Positions 18,619 through 26,387 of a stretch of DNA of 64,000 nt are shown here, piece by piece (the first letter of the stretch is position 1; every line of letters begins with the position of its first letter). The DNA lies in assembly GCA_002428495.1 (NCBI GenBank), contig DIWR01000015.1, positions 40,576-104,575 on the forward strand. Direction: 5' to 3'. The position numbers and the translations under genes are program-made. The notes under the pieces are model-generated. The model was not told the DNA's origin. It did not search any database and saw only the letters and a list, made by a program, of their open reading frames with translations. The stretch comes from Synergistaceae bacterium UBA6101. Its GTDB lineage: Bacteria > Synergistota > Synergistia > Synergistales > Synergistaceae.

Positions 18619-19868
18619 TCTTCAAGACCTCCCATGGCCTTTTCGAGATCAAGACGTTTTGCTTTACATTCATATAGGGAGAGTATCGTGTTCGTCTGAG
18701 CTGAAGCATAACTTTCGACTGCATCCGATATTTCAAGGCTGCTTCCTACACCTGCCTCATATCGTCCCTCGGCAAGTTCGTATGTCTCCTTAGCCTGTCT
18801 TTCAGCTTCAAGTGATGCGTTAAGGGCCTCCCTGGCCTCAGCAAGTGCATACCATGCCTTTCTTACTTCCAGCATTACACCATTTGATGCGCTGTCCAGT
18901 TGAGCCCTTGCTGTAACCAGGTCTGCCTCAGCACCCTGTACCCTGCTTCTGGTAAGTCCCCCGTCGTATAACGGAAAGTTAAGAGAAAGCTTTGCATTCC
19001 AGCCATTGTCATCAAAAGGGGCGCTGCCGTATGCATTGTAGCCGGCAGATGCGCTTATTTCCGGAGAAAGACCCTTTTTTTCCAATGCCAGCACAGTCTC
19101 GGCATATTCTACTTTTTTCCGCTGTGAGGCAAGATCAGGCCTGTTTAAGACCGCTCTTTCGACAGCCTGGTCTATCGGAACGCTCCATTCTTTATATGAC
19201 AATACATCCGCAACATTTTTTATGTCCATCATTGGAATTCCCATCGAAGATGCAAGCTGTGCCCTGTATTGTTCAGTGGCCGACTCCGCTTTTACCAGAG
19301 CAAGTTTTGAATTGGCAAGATCCGACTCCGCCTTTGTAACTTCAATTTTTGGCTTAGTGCCAACTTCGTAGTATGATTTTGCCCACAAAAGCCTCTTCTG
19401 ATAATTTTCAAACCTTGCTTTTGCCACCTCATGCTGCCTCATCGCCCTGTTAAGGTTGTAGTAGGCAGACCGGACCCCCGCAATAATTTTGTCCCTGGTA
19501 TCTAAGTATTCTGCATCTGCAGCACCCATGCTGATCCTCGCCCCTTCGATCTTGAGTCCTCTTTTGCCCCAGTCATAAACTGACTGTTCAAGCGAGATAG
19601 ATGCGTTGTACCTTCCTGAATCGGTTGCTGAATCTGTGCTGTCACTTCTTGTGTTTGTGGCGCCTCCCTTTATCTGCGGCCTGCTGTCAGCCGCGCTCTG
19701 GCCGACAGCAGCTTTTTTTGAAGCAACTTTGCTCTCTGCTGCGACCATGTCCGGGTGTTTTTCAAGAGCCGTTCTGACGCATGATTCAAGCGTTAGCGTT
19801 TCGGCTGCAGCCGCACCTGCAAACAATATCCGGATCAAAAATAACGCCGCTATGATTTTATTTCTCAA
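18615..19868 (-). CDS. TolC-family outer-membrane efflux protein
   Basis: The outer-membrane channel of the tripartite pump, 417 residues. It has a signal peptide (about 1-22, ending AGAAAA), then two OEP repeats with long Ala-rich helices (VKAESATEQYRAQLASSMG; EADLVTARAQLDSASNG) and beta-strand segments such as NASISLEQSVYDWGKRGLK and LSLNFPLYDGGLTRS. The start codon is TTG at 19868; an overlapping ATG closes after three codons. GGAGG lies 11 bases upstream. It is the first pump gene after the histidine kinase. Confidence 0.93.
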   Translation of the reverse strand: MRNKIIAALFLIRILFAGAAAAETLTLESCVRTALEKHPDMVAAESKVASKKAAVGQSAADSRPQIKGGATNTRSDSTDSATDSGRYNASISLEQSVYDWGKRGLKIEGARISMGAADAEYLDTRDKIIAGVRSAYYNLNRAMRQHEVAKARFENYQKRLLWAKSYYEVGTKPKIEVTKAESDLANSKLALVKAESATEQYRAQLASSMGIPMMDIKNVADVLSYKEWSVPIDQAVERAVLNRPDLASQRKKVEYAETVLALEKKGLSPEISASAGYNAYGSAPFDDNGWNAKLSLNFPLYDGGLTRSRVQGAEADLVTARAQLDSASNGVMLEVRKAWYALAEAREALNASLEAERQAKETYELAEGRYEAGVGSSLEISDAVESYASAQTNTILSLYECKAKRLDLEKAMGGLEE

Positions 19869-19901
19869 CAGACCATGTACCTCCGATCAAAATATTCCTT
19901 T

Positions 19902-21296
19902 TTATGCCAATGGGAGCCTGATCGTGAATGTACTCCCTTCGCCTTCCCTGCTTTCTGCAGTTACGCTGCCGCCATGTGCCTCCACCGCAGCTTTTGTTAT
20001 AGCCAGTCCTATTCCAAGTCCTCCGCTTGATCTGGTCCTTGATTTGTCTGTCCTGTAGAATCGTTCAAATATATAGGGAAGATCTTCGGCTGAAATTCCA
20101 ATGCCTGTGTCTTTCACTCTGATGATCACCTCCGCGGATGATCTTTCAAGGGAAATAGTGGCCACACCTCCGCGGTCTGTATACCTCAGTGCGTTGGAAA
20201 GAAGGTTTTCCACTGCCTGCCTTATCTTGTTTCCATCTGCCGCAAACATTACATTCTCTTCGATCTCCCTTTTCAGTTCCACTGACTTTGCTCTGTAAAG
20301 AGGATCAAAGGTCATTGCCGCATTTTCGGTCTCTTTTGAAAGGTTTATAGATTGAAGCACAAGGCTTTTTCCGGCATTTTCTATCGAAGTAAGTTTTTCA
20401 ATTTCAGAAATCATCGTAGAAAGCCTGTCTATCTCATCAACTGTGAGTTTGACCCTTTCTTTTGTGGGTTCCCACACCCCATCCTCGAATGCTTCAAGGT
20501 GTGATTTGATGATCGTAAGCGGATTTCTAAGCTCATGAGCAATATCGCTCATAAGCCTCTTGCGAAGCTCCTCCTGTTCCTCGAGGCTGAGCCCGAGCCT
20601 GTTGATGCTGTCGATCAGCTGCTGGAGTTCCGTGATGTCTGATCTGAGGTCACCCTGTACTCTGTATTTGCCTCTGCTTATGAGAGATGCCATCTTTGAA
20701 ACATTAAGTATCGGCCTGCTTATTACATCGGCCATAATAAAAGATATGATCACAGCTGCCATCAGCATAAATGCTATAGCGTACACCATGTGGGAATTAA
20801 ACTTCTTCAGGAAGATCCCCTCCCTGCTCTCTCTGAAAGGCAGGCAGAGAAAACGAACTTTTCCGACTAATTTGCCCCCGGAAGAGACAGGAAGTTCGTT
20901 CATTACCAGTTCCGGTGCCATTGATCTCATAAAACCGGGGGTATCCTTGTTTTCACTTTTTAAACCGGGGCCCCGCATGTGGCCATGTCTCATCGATCGT
21001 CTGAATTCAGCTATCAGGATGCCATCCGGATCATAGAGAGCAGCATGCACCATAGGCCATCTGAGGATATCTCCCTTGAGCTCGGCCAGCACCTCTTTAT
21101 TCCAATTGCCTTCAGAGTCGTATATCTCTTCTAGGACCCTTACCGCTTCCTGCTGGTCATCGTGAAGCCTGTCAGAAGAATAAAGGCGGAATTGCCTGTC
21201 CAGAAGCTTTGAGATCCCGGTAGGGATGACAAGCATACATATAATAACGATGACCACATACTGTACGAGCATCTGTGTCCTGAGGGAGCGCTTCAT
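19902..21296 (-). CDS. Sensor histidine kinase of an OmpR-type two-component system
   Basis: A membrane sensor kinase, 464 residues. It has TM1 at about 9-29, a periplasmic sensor domain of about 135 residues with a His/Met-rich patch (RRSMRHGHMRGPG), TM2 at about 170-192, HAMP, a HisKA domain with the phospho-acceptor in SDIAHELRNPLTI, and an HATPase domain with N-box ENLLSNALRYTD, DTGIGISAEDLPYIFERFYR and GLGIGLAITKA. It lies between its response regulator and the pump genes, so it probably controls the pump. The His/Met patch suggests metal or envelope-stress sensing, as in CpxA/BaeS-like kinases; that is inference. Confidence 0.94.
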   Translation of the reverse strand: MKRSLRTQMLVQYVVIVIICMLVIPTGISKLLDRQFRLYSSDRLHDDQQEAVRVLEEIYDSEGNWNKEVLAELKGDILRWPMVHAALYDPDGILIAEFRRSMRHGHMRGPGLKSENKDTPGFMRSMAPELVMNELPVSSGGKLVGKVRFLCLPFRESREGIFLKKFNSHMVYAIAFMLMAAVIISFIMADVISRPILNVSKMASLISRGKYRVQGDLRSDITELQQLIDSINRLGLSLEEQEELRKRLMSDIAHELRNPLTIIKSHLEAFEDGVWEPTKERVKLTVDEIDRLSTMISEIEKLTSIENAGKSLVLQSINLSKETENAAMTFDPLYRAKSVELKREIEENVMFAADGNKIRQAVENLLSNALRYTDRGGVATISLERSSAEVIIRVKDTGIGISAEDLPYIFERFYRTDKSRTRSSGGLGIGLAITKAAVEAHGGSVTAESREGEGSTFTIRLPLA

Positions 21297-21300
21297 TTAT

Positions 21301-21981
21301 TTACTCCGATATCCTGTATCCGAAGCCATGAACTGTTTTGATATATCCGTTCTCGTGCTCGCGGTCAGCAAGTTTTTTTCTGATGTTTTTGATGTAGCTG
21401 TCGATCGAGCGCTCAAAAGCATCATATTCATATCCAAGGGCATATGTGATAAGTTCATCTCTCGTCCATGTCTTGTCCTGCCTTGACGCCATCTTTGAAA
21501 AGATCATGAATTCATTTTTTGTCAGGGGGATGTCCTCTCCGTTTTTTGTGACTGTGAATCTTGCGGTATCTATGACCAGATGCTCTCCAACGGTTATCGT
21601 CTCTCCGTTTTCCTGATCAAAAGACGCAGAACCCCTGAGGTTGGCCCTTATCCTTGCCATGAGCACTCTCGGACTGAATGGCTTGATGATGTAGTCATCC
21701 GCTCCGGCATCAAGACCTGCTATGACATCGTCTTCCCCGCTCTTGGCAGTTACCATTATTATCGGGACTGCGGAGGATCTTCTTATCTCCCTGCAGACCG
21801 CCTCACCTCTCATCCCGGGAAGCATCAGGTCCAGGATCACAAGGTCAAATGCTCCCCCATTGAACATTCTGAGAGCTTCGATACCGTCTGGGGCTATGTC
21901 TGCTTCATATCCTTCCCGAAGCATATAAGCCTTTTCAACATCGGCAATGGCTTTTTCATCTTCAACGATAAGGATTTTCAC
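21301..21981 (-). CDS. OmpR/PhoB-family response regulator
   Basis: A 226-residue DNA-binding regulator partnered with the adjacent kinase. The receiver domain has acidic residues in LIVEDEK, the phospho-Asp in DLVILDLMLPG, the switch Thr/Ser in IIMVTAKS and the Lys in DDYIIKPFSP. The C-terminal winged helix covers about 125-223 (LTKNEFMIFSKMA; RSIDSYIKNIRKKL; VHGFGYRI). Upstream in-frame TTG and GTG codons reach 22002. GTG 21981 is preferred because GGGGGTGG lies the right distance ahead. Candidate targets are the pump operon and the Spy-like gene at 22142, whose upstream region has OmpR-type direct repeats. Confidence 0.93.
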   Translation of the reverse strand: MKILIVEDEKAIADVEKAYMLREGYEADIAPDGIEALRMFNGGAFDLVILDLMLPGMRGEAVCREIRRSSAVPIIMVTAKSGEDDVIAGLDAGADDYIIKPFSPRVLMARIRANLRGSASFDQENGETITVGEHLVIDTARFTVTKNGEDIPLTKNEFMIFSKMASRQDKTWTRDELITYALGYEYDAFERSIDSYIKNIRKKLADREHENGYIKTVHGFGYRISE

Positions 21982-22077
21982 AGCGTCCACCCCCACTATC
22001 AACGTTCTTTGTCCATAATTGATATTGATAAAAAATTAGAACAACTTCAGTTTCAACCAGTATAAAGCAAAAAAAGA

Positions 22078-22126
22078 ACAAAAGAATGACAATTCTACTG
22101 GGATCGGTCTACGCCGGCCCCAGTAG
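22078..22126 (-). terminator. Rho-independent terminator after the Spy-like gene
   Basis: CTACTGGG / CCCAGTAG arms (22119-22126 and 22095-22102 on the minus strand) are followed by a T-rich tract, between the Spy-like gene and the two-component operon. Confidence 0.7.
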
Positions 22127-22141
22127 TAAAATTATAATTGT

Positions 22142-22747
22142 CTACTGTTGTGTTGGGTTGTTTTTGAATTCCTGGCCGAAGCCGCGACCGTTCCTGAATG
22201 CCTCCGGGTTTTTGAGCATTTCTTCGAGACGAGCATTGTCTCTGTCATTTTTGATCTTCTGTATCTTTGCGTTAAGATCTCGTATCTTTGCTTTGTTTGG
22301 TGCTTCTTTCTGAAGCTCAGTCCTTATTTCGGAATGGAACTTCCTTATCTCTTCCATCTGTGCTCTGTCCTGCGGAGAGAATTCGCGTTTGGGACCTCTG
22401 GCCTGCGCGTTAAACTTTGATGGGTCCTTAAGTATCTCCTCGAAATGAGCCGTCTCGATCTCACGGTTTAGCTTCTGGATCTTTTCGTGGACATCGCGGG
22501 CCTTCGCCTTATTGGGGATCTCCTTCTGAAGCTCCGCCCTCATTTCGATATGAAGCTTGGCTCTTTCATCCATTTTTGCCCTGGTTTCAGGTGTTGTATC
22601 CTGCCACATCTGCTGACCATACCCCATATGCAACCCAGCACCAGGGCCAGAACCGCATTTTTCTGTTTTGCCATATCCTGGAGCGGCCATCGCGCTGCCC
22701 GCAAAGACAAGGACTAATATTGCTGCTGCAAAAATTTTCTTTTTCAT
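22142..22747 (-). CDS. Spy/CpxP-like periplasmic protein with a tandem duplication
   Basis: A 201-residue exported protein. The signal peptide is about 1-21 (ending AMA). The mature part is highly charged and helical and contains two near-copies of a ~60-residue unit (about 53-112 and 124-183), each holding an M/E-R-x-E-L-Q-K-E-x-P-N-K-A-K core, then I-Q-K and E-E-x-L-K-(D/N)-P. Met- and His-containing helical repeats are typical of Spy, CpxP and ZraP envelope-stress chaperones, but the classical LTxxQ motif is not clear. GGAGG precedes ATG 22747. The upstream repeats at 22820-22851 suggest control by the neighbouring two-component system. Confidence 0.7.
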   Translation of the reverse strand: MKKKIFAAAILVLVFAGSAMAAPGYGKTEKCGSGPGAGLHMGYGQQMWQDTTPETRAKMDERAKLHIEMRAELQKEIPNKAKARDVHEKIQKLNREIETAHFEEILKDPSKFNAQARGPKREFSPQDRAQMEEIRKFHSEIRTELQKEAPNKAKIRDLNAKIQKIKNDRDNARLEEMLKNPEAFRNGRGFGQEFKNNPTQQ

Positions 22748-22819
22748 TTACATCGACCTCCAAATTTATAATCAACATCATTTGATGTTCCATGATGCTA
22801 GTCTATCTATACCATATGG

Positions 22820-22851
22820 AGATTTTATGATGTAAATGTGTAGATTTTATG
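22820..22851 (-). promoter_or_regulatory. Putative OmpR-type response-regulator binding site (direct repeats)
   Basis: On the minus strand CATAAAATCT occurs twice with a 22-bp period (22851-22842 and 22829-22820). A weaker CACATTTACAT half-step at 11 bp lies between them and CATATGGTATA follows. Direct repeats at helical-turn spacing about 75-105 bp before a start codon are the usual architecture for OmpR-family activators. Confidence 0.5.
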
Positions 22852-22904
22852 GAGATTAATTAAGATCAGTACCTGCACGACACTCAGAACGACTGCTTTC
22901 ATCA

Positions 22905-22950
22905 CTAAAAAAGCTTCCGCTTAAGACAGTTTCAGTTTAAGCGGAAGCTT
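22905..22950 (-). terminator. Strong Rho-independent terminator after the oxidoreductase operon
   Basis: Perfect 14-bp arms (AAGCTTCCGCTTAA at 22911-22924 and its complement at 22937-22950) enclose a 12-base loop and are followed by a TTTTTT run on the minus strand. Confidence 0.9.
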
Positions 22951-22987
22951 CGTATTATTATATCCGGACAGAGGGGCATAAAAATTT

Positions 22988-23539
22988 TTAGTTTGAAAGT
23001 CCTATCTTTCGTCCAAGCTCGTAAGCCTTCATGTTGCTTTCTAGAAATTCGGGTTTTCTTGCACCCAGTTTCTGTTTGATTATTTCTCTTGCAGTATCGT
23101 CTGAAATAAAATCAGACATTGCAATGACCACTCCGAGGATAACTATATTTACAGCCCTTTCGTTCTCAAGGCTTCCTGCTATCTGGGAAGCTTCGACCGG
23201 TACAACTTTGATGTCATCCCTTGAAGGGGCATACTTGGCCATATCGCTGTTATAGATAAGGGTACCGCCGGATTTGACTGACTTTTCGTATTTATCGAGC
23301 GAAGGCTGATTAAGAGCTACTACCACATCAGGTTTTGTTACGAATGGCGACCCTATCTCCTTGTCACTCACAGTAACTCCGCAGTTAGCCGTTCCGCCTC
23401 TCATCTCCGGTCCATACGAGGGGAGCCATGTAACATATTTCCCCTCTTTGATTGCGCCGTATGCCACGAGCTGCCCCAGGACCATTACACCCTGACCGCC
23501 AAACCCTGCACAAAATAGCGTGCGTGTGTAATTAGACAT
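22988..23539 (-). CDS. 2-oxoacid:ferredoxin oxidoreductase, gamma subunit
   Basis: The gamma subunit of a VOR/KOR-type 2-oxoacid:ferredoxin oxidoreductase, 183 residues. It has the N-terminal AGFGGQGVMVLGQLVAYGA motif and SYGPEMRGGTANCGV, both diagnostic of the POR-gamma family. A GGGAGG site precedes ATG 23539. It is the last gene of a six-gene operon (butyrate kinase, P-loop ATPase, ferredoxin, alpha, beta, gamma) and a strong terminator follows. The exact 2-oxo acid (branched-chain or 2-oxoglutarate) cannot be read from sequence. Confidence 0.92.
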   Translation of the reverse strand: MSNYTRTLFCAGFGGQGVMVLGQLVAYGAIKEGKYVTWLPSYGPEMRGGTANCGVTVSDKEIGSPFVTKPDVVVALNQPSLDKYEKSVKSGGTLIYNSDMAKYAPSRDDIKVVPVEASQIAGSLENERAVNIVILGVVIAMSDFISDDTAREIIKQKLGARKPEFLESNMKAYELGRKIGLSN

Positions 23540-23554
23540 TTAGCCTGACCTCCC

Positions 23555-24301
23555 TTAGTCAAAATCCTTGAATACCCCAAGAGGGTAATAAGGGATCATG
23601 TTGTTCACAAGCCAGTCGCATGCGTCAGTCGGCCTCATTCCCCAGTTCGTAGGGCATGTAGAGAGGACTTCAACAAAAGAGAAGCCCTTGTTCTCCATCT
23701 GGTTTTTAAAAGCTTTCCTGATCGCCTTTTTAAGACTGTTCAAGTGAGAGGGCTTTGCTGCGGAGACCCTTTCTATGTAACATGGCGAAGCAAGAGATGC
23801 CAGCATCTCTGACATTCTTATGGGGTAACCTGCCCTGAGAGGATCACGTCCGCTCTGGGTAGTCGTAGTCTTCTGTCCCAGCAGTGTGGTTGGAGCCATC
23901 TGACCTCCTGTCATGCCATATATTGCATTATTGACAAAAATTACGGTGATGTTTTCTGACCGATTGGCAGCATGCACTATCTCTGCCATGCCTATCGAGG
24001 CAAGGTCTCCGTCTCCCTGATAAGTGAAAATGAGCCTATCCGGTCTGATCCGTTTGAACCCTGTCGCGACAGCAGGTGCCCTGCCATGCGGAGCTTCAAT
24101 GAAATCTGTATCTATGTATCCGTACATAAGGGCGGCACATCCTACAGGGGCTACTCCCGTGGTTATATCCTGGATATCAAGTTCGTCCAGAGTCTCGCAC
24201 AGCATCCTGTGGATTATTCCATGAGTACAGCCGGGACAATAGTGTGAATGAACTCCCTCTACCCAGCTTTTGGGTCTCTGGTAAACGATTTTTTCTGCCA
24301 A
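23555..24301 (-). CDS. 2-oxoacid:ferredoxin oxidoreductase, beta (thiamine diphosphate) subunit
   Basis: The TPP-binding catalytic subunit, 248 residues. Seen: HYCPGCTHGIIHRML at the N-terminus, then VGCAALMYGY, HGRAPAVATGFKR, and the TPP motif TYQGDGDLASIGMAEIVHAANRSENITVIFVNN. The frame stays open into the preceding gene, but the real start is TTG 24301. AAGGAGGGG lies seven bases upstream and the family N-terminus (AEKIVYQRPKS) follows directly. It is co-transcribed with the alpha and gamma subunit genes. Confidence 0.93.
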   Translation of the reverse strand: MAEKIVYQRPKSWVEGVHSHYCPGCTHGIIHRMLCETLDELDIQDITTGVAPVGCAALMYGYIDTDFIEAPHGRAPAVATGFKRIRPDRLIFTYQGDGDLASIGMAEIVHAANRSENITVIFVNNAIYGMTGGQMAPTTLLGQKTTTTQSGRDPLRAGYPIRMSEMLASLASPCYIERVSAAKPSHLNSLKKAIRKAFKNQMENKGFSFVEVLSTCPTNWGMRPTDACDWLVNNMIPYYPLGVFKDFD

Positions 24302-24318
24302 TTTAAGTCCCCTCCTTT

Positions 24319-25386
24319 TCAGGAGAGCTCCGCAAATATCTTGCGGCACTCTTCTTCTATTTCCTCTACCCCGGGACACATACCGCCTGAACGTCCGTAA
24401 AAGCTCACAGGTAAACGGTATTTGACTCCCCTGTTGACATCTTTTATCATCTGTCCCCAGTTCATTTCCACATCAAGGATGTGTTTGCAGGTTGGGATGA
24501 GTGTTTCGAAATCTTTATACGGGAACGGGCTGACAAGAAGCGGCCTTATGAGCCCGACTTTGTATCCTTCGGCCCTGAGGCTGTCGGCCGCTGATCTTGC
24601 TATTCTTCCCACTGTGCCGAAAGCGGAAATGACAACTTCAGCATCGTCTGTAAGATATTTCTCGCAGGAAGTTTCATTCTTTTCTATTTCGTGCCACTTG
24701 GCTTCAAGTTTTCTGTTGTGTTCTTCAAGTTCGTCAGGATCAAGGAAGAGGCTTCTGATTATGTTCCTTTTCCCTCCCCTTTCACGCATGTATCCACAGG
24801 CCCATTTTTCCGGATGTGAAAGGTTCTTGCCATGACCTTCCGGGATCTCCACTGCTTCCATTATCTGGCCGATGACCCCGTCACAGAGTACCATCACCGG
24901 TGTCCTGTATGTCTGTGCAAGATCGAAGGCTTTCTGCACCATGGCAACTGTTTCCTGCAGGGAACCTGGCGCCAGTACTATCAAATTAAAATCGCCATGG
25001 CCAATGCCGCATGTCGCCTGATTGTAGTCTGACTGAGAGGGGAGTATCCCTCCCAATCCCGGACCTGCCCTGACTACGTTGACCACTACGACCGGGACTT
25101 CCTGACCTGCTATGTAGCTCAACGTCTCCGACATGAGTGAAATTCCCGGGCTCGAGGAGCTTGTCATTACCCTTTCTCCCGTAGCGCCTCCGCCAAGTAT
25201 CATATTTGACGCCGCTACTTCGCTTTCTGCCTGGAGATAGACACCGCCGACTTCAAAAAGCCGCTTTGACATATACTCCGGGATCTCGTTCTGGGGGGTT
25301 ATCGGATAACCGTAGAAATACTTGCAGCCAGCCTGAACAGCAGCCTCAGCTATCGCTTCAGTACCTTTCATTAAAGTTTTTGCCAT
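24319..25386 (-). CDS. vorB: 2-oxoacid:ferredoxin oxidoreductase, alpha subunit (VorB/KorA-like)
   Basis: The alpha subunit, 355 residues, of the type annotated as VorB (3-methyl-2-oxobutanoate dehydrogenase) in anaerobes. Seen: KGTEAIAEAAVQAGCKYFYGYPITPQNEI, the SSSSPGISLMSETLSYIAG substrate/CoA-domain segment and GGILPSQSDYNQATCGIGHGD. ATG 25386 is chosen over the upstream GTG at 25395 because AGAAGGGG is correctly placed for it. Neighbouring butyrate kinase supports a role in making acyl-CoA from Val, Leu or Ile 2-oxo acids, or from 2-oxobutyrate; this is inference. Confidence 0.92.
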   Translation of the reverse strand: MAKTLMKGTEAIAEAAVQAGCKYFYGYPITPQNEIPEYMSKRLFEVGGVYLQAESEVAASNMILGGGATGERVMTSSSSPGISLMSETLSYIAGQEVPVVVVNVVRAGPGLGGILPSQSDYNQATCGIGHGDFNLIVLAPGSLQETVAMVQKAFDLAQTYRTPVMVLCDGVIGQIMEAVEIPEGHGKNLSHPEKWACGYMRERGGKRNIIRSLFLDPDELEEHNRKLEAKWHEIEKNETSCEKYLTDDAEVVISAFGTVGRIARSAADSLRAEGYKVGLIRPLLVSPFPYKDFETLIPTCKHILDVEMNWGQMIKDVNRGVKYRLPVSFYGRSGGMCPGVEEIEEECRKIFAELS

Positions 25387-25406
25387 TTTGATCACCCCTT
25401 CTCACA

Positions 25407-25622
25407 TCATTCTTCACGAAAGACCTTGATAACTGCATCAGGACAGCGCATAGCGCACATTCCACATCCTATGCAGTCTTCAGGCCTTGCCGCTTCCACG
25501 GGGCGATATCCTTTTTTGTTGATCTCATCGGATATTTCAAGTACATCTTTTGGACACGCCTCCACGCACATAGAACAGCTCTTACAGTATTGCTCGAGTA
25601 TTTCGACTCTCCCTTTTGGCAT
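25407..25622 (-). CDS. Ferredoxin-like delta subunit with two [4Fe-4S] clusters
   Basis: A 71-residue ferredoxin that carries electrons from the oxidoreductase. Two cysteine motifs are intact: CKSCSMCVEACP and CIGCGMCAMRCP. ATG 25622 (MPKGRVEIL) is preferred to the GTG three codons upstream, which overlaps the AAAAGGAG site. It lies between the P-loop ATPase gene and the alpha subunit gene, the usual place for a VOR/KOR delta subunit. Confidence 0.92.
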   Translation of the reverse strand: MPKGRVEILEQYCKSCSMCVEACPKDVLEISDEINKKGYRPVEAARPEDCIGCGMCAMRCPDAVIKVFREE

Positions 25623-25643
25623 ATGAAACACTCTCCTTTTGTA

Positions 25644-26387
25644 TTAAATGCGTACTTTGCCTCTTTCCCACGGCAGTAATATCTCTCTTTGAAGTATCCA
25701 CAGCGGGATATTATCCGGCAGGATCTTTTTCACATCAGACGAAATTGATTCCTCCGCTATTCCGAAAAGCATCGGAACATCCATCTTTTTTGAAAGGTCG
25801 TTCACTAAAATTATTCCTTCGGCACAGTCTTTCGAACTTGTGATATCCATAAGGTGCGGATTTGCTGCTATAGAGTTGACTTTGAGTCCGCATGTTGCTT
25901 CCAGTTTGTCTTTCATCTGGGCAATTTCTGAAAAAGTTTTGGTGTGGATCCTGTAGGGGTTGATGACAAATATGAGGTCGTATCCAGCTTCAATTATTTC
26001 CGGTTCAAACTGCTTTAACGCAAGAGCTCCCTGTGAATCTCCTCCGACGTCAATAATAAGTCGCATTGATTGATCGTGTATCTTTGTACGGATCAGGGGG
26101 TTGATGTAACTCATATCTCCCCATTTGATATCTCCGGGCGGCGTCAGTACAGAAAGGTTATCCTTAGTTATATCACCCGCAAGAGCCCTGAGGCAAAAAT
26201 AGGGATTGATTATGTCCATGTCTGCAAGGATAACCTTCACACCGCTGTCAGACATCGCGGAAGCAAGGCTCATAGTAAGCTCGGTCTTGCCTGAGCCCAA
26301 TGCTCCTGTTACGGCAATTACATGGTTCCATCTTTTATCTTTTAACAACGACAGGTTGTTATCAGGAACGCGGTTATTCTTTTTCAT
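25644..26387 (-). CDS. P-loop ATPase of the MinD/ParA/Mrp-like SIMIBI class in an oxidoreductase operon
   Basis: A 247-residue protein with a Walker A variant TGALGSGKTELTMSLA (about 27-42), a Walker A'-like VKVILADMDIINPYF, and LIIDVGGDSQGALALKQF as the Walker B region. It has no Cys-x-x-Cys pair typical of Mrp/Nbp35 iron-sulfur carriers. It starts at ATG 26387, overlaps the end of buk by 14 bases and precedes the ferredoxin gene, so it is embedded in the operon. Function unknown: assembly or activation of the oxidoreductase, or regulation, would fit the class; none is demonstrated. Confidence 0.8.
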   Translation of the reverse strand: MKKNNRVPDNNLSLLKDKRWNHVIAVTGALGSGKTELTMSLASAMSDSGVKVILADMDIINPYFCLRALAGDITKDNLSVLTPPGDIKWGDMSYINPLIRTKIHDQSMRLIIDVGGDSQGALALKQFEPEIIEAGYDLIFVINPYRIHTKTFSEIAQMKDKLEATCGLKVNSIAANPHLMDITSSKDCAEGIILVNDLSKKMDVPMLFGIAEESISSDVKKILPDNIPLWILQREILLPWERGKVRI

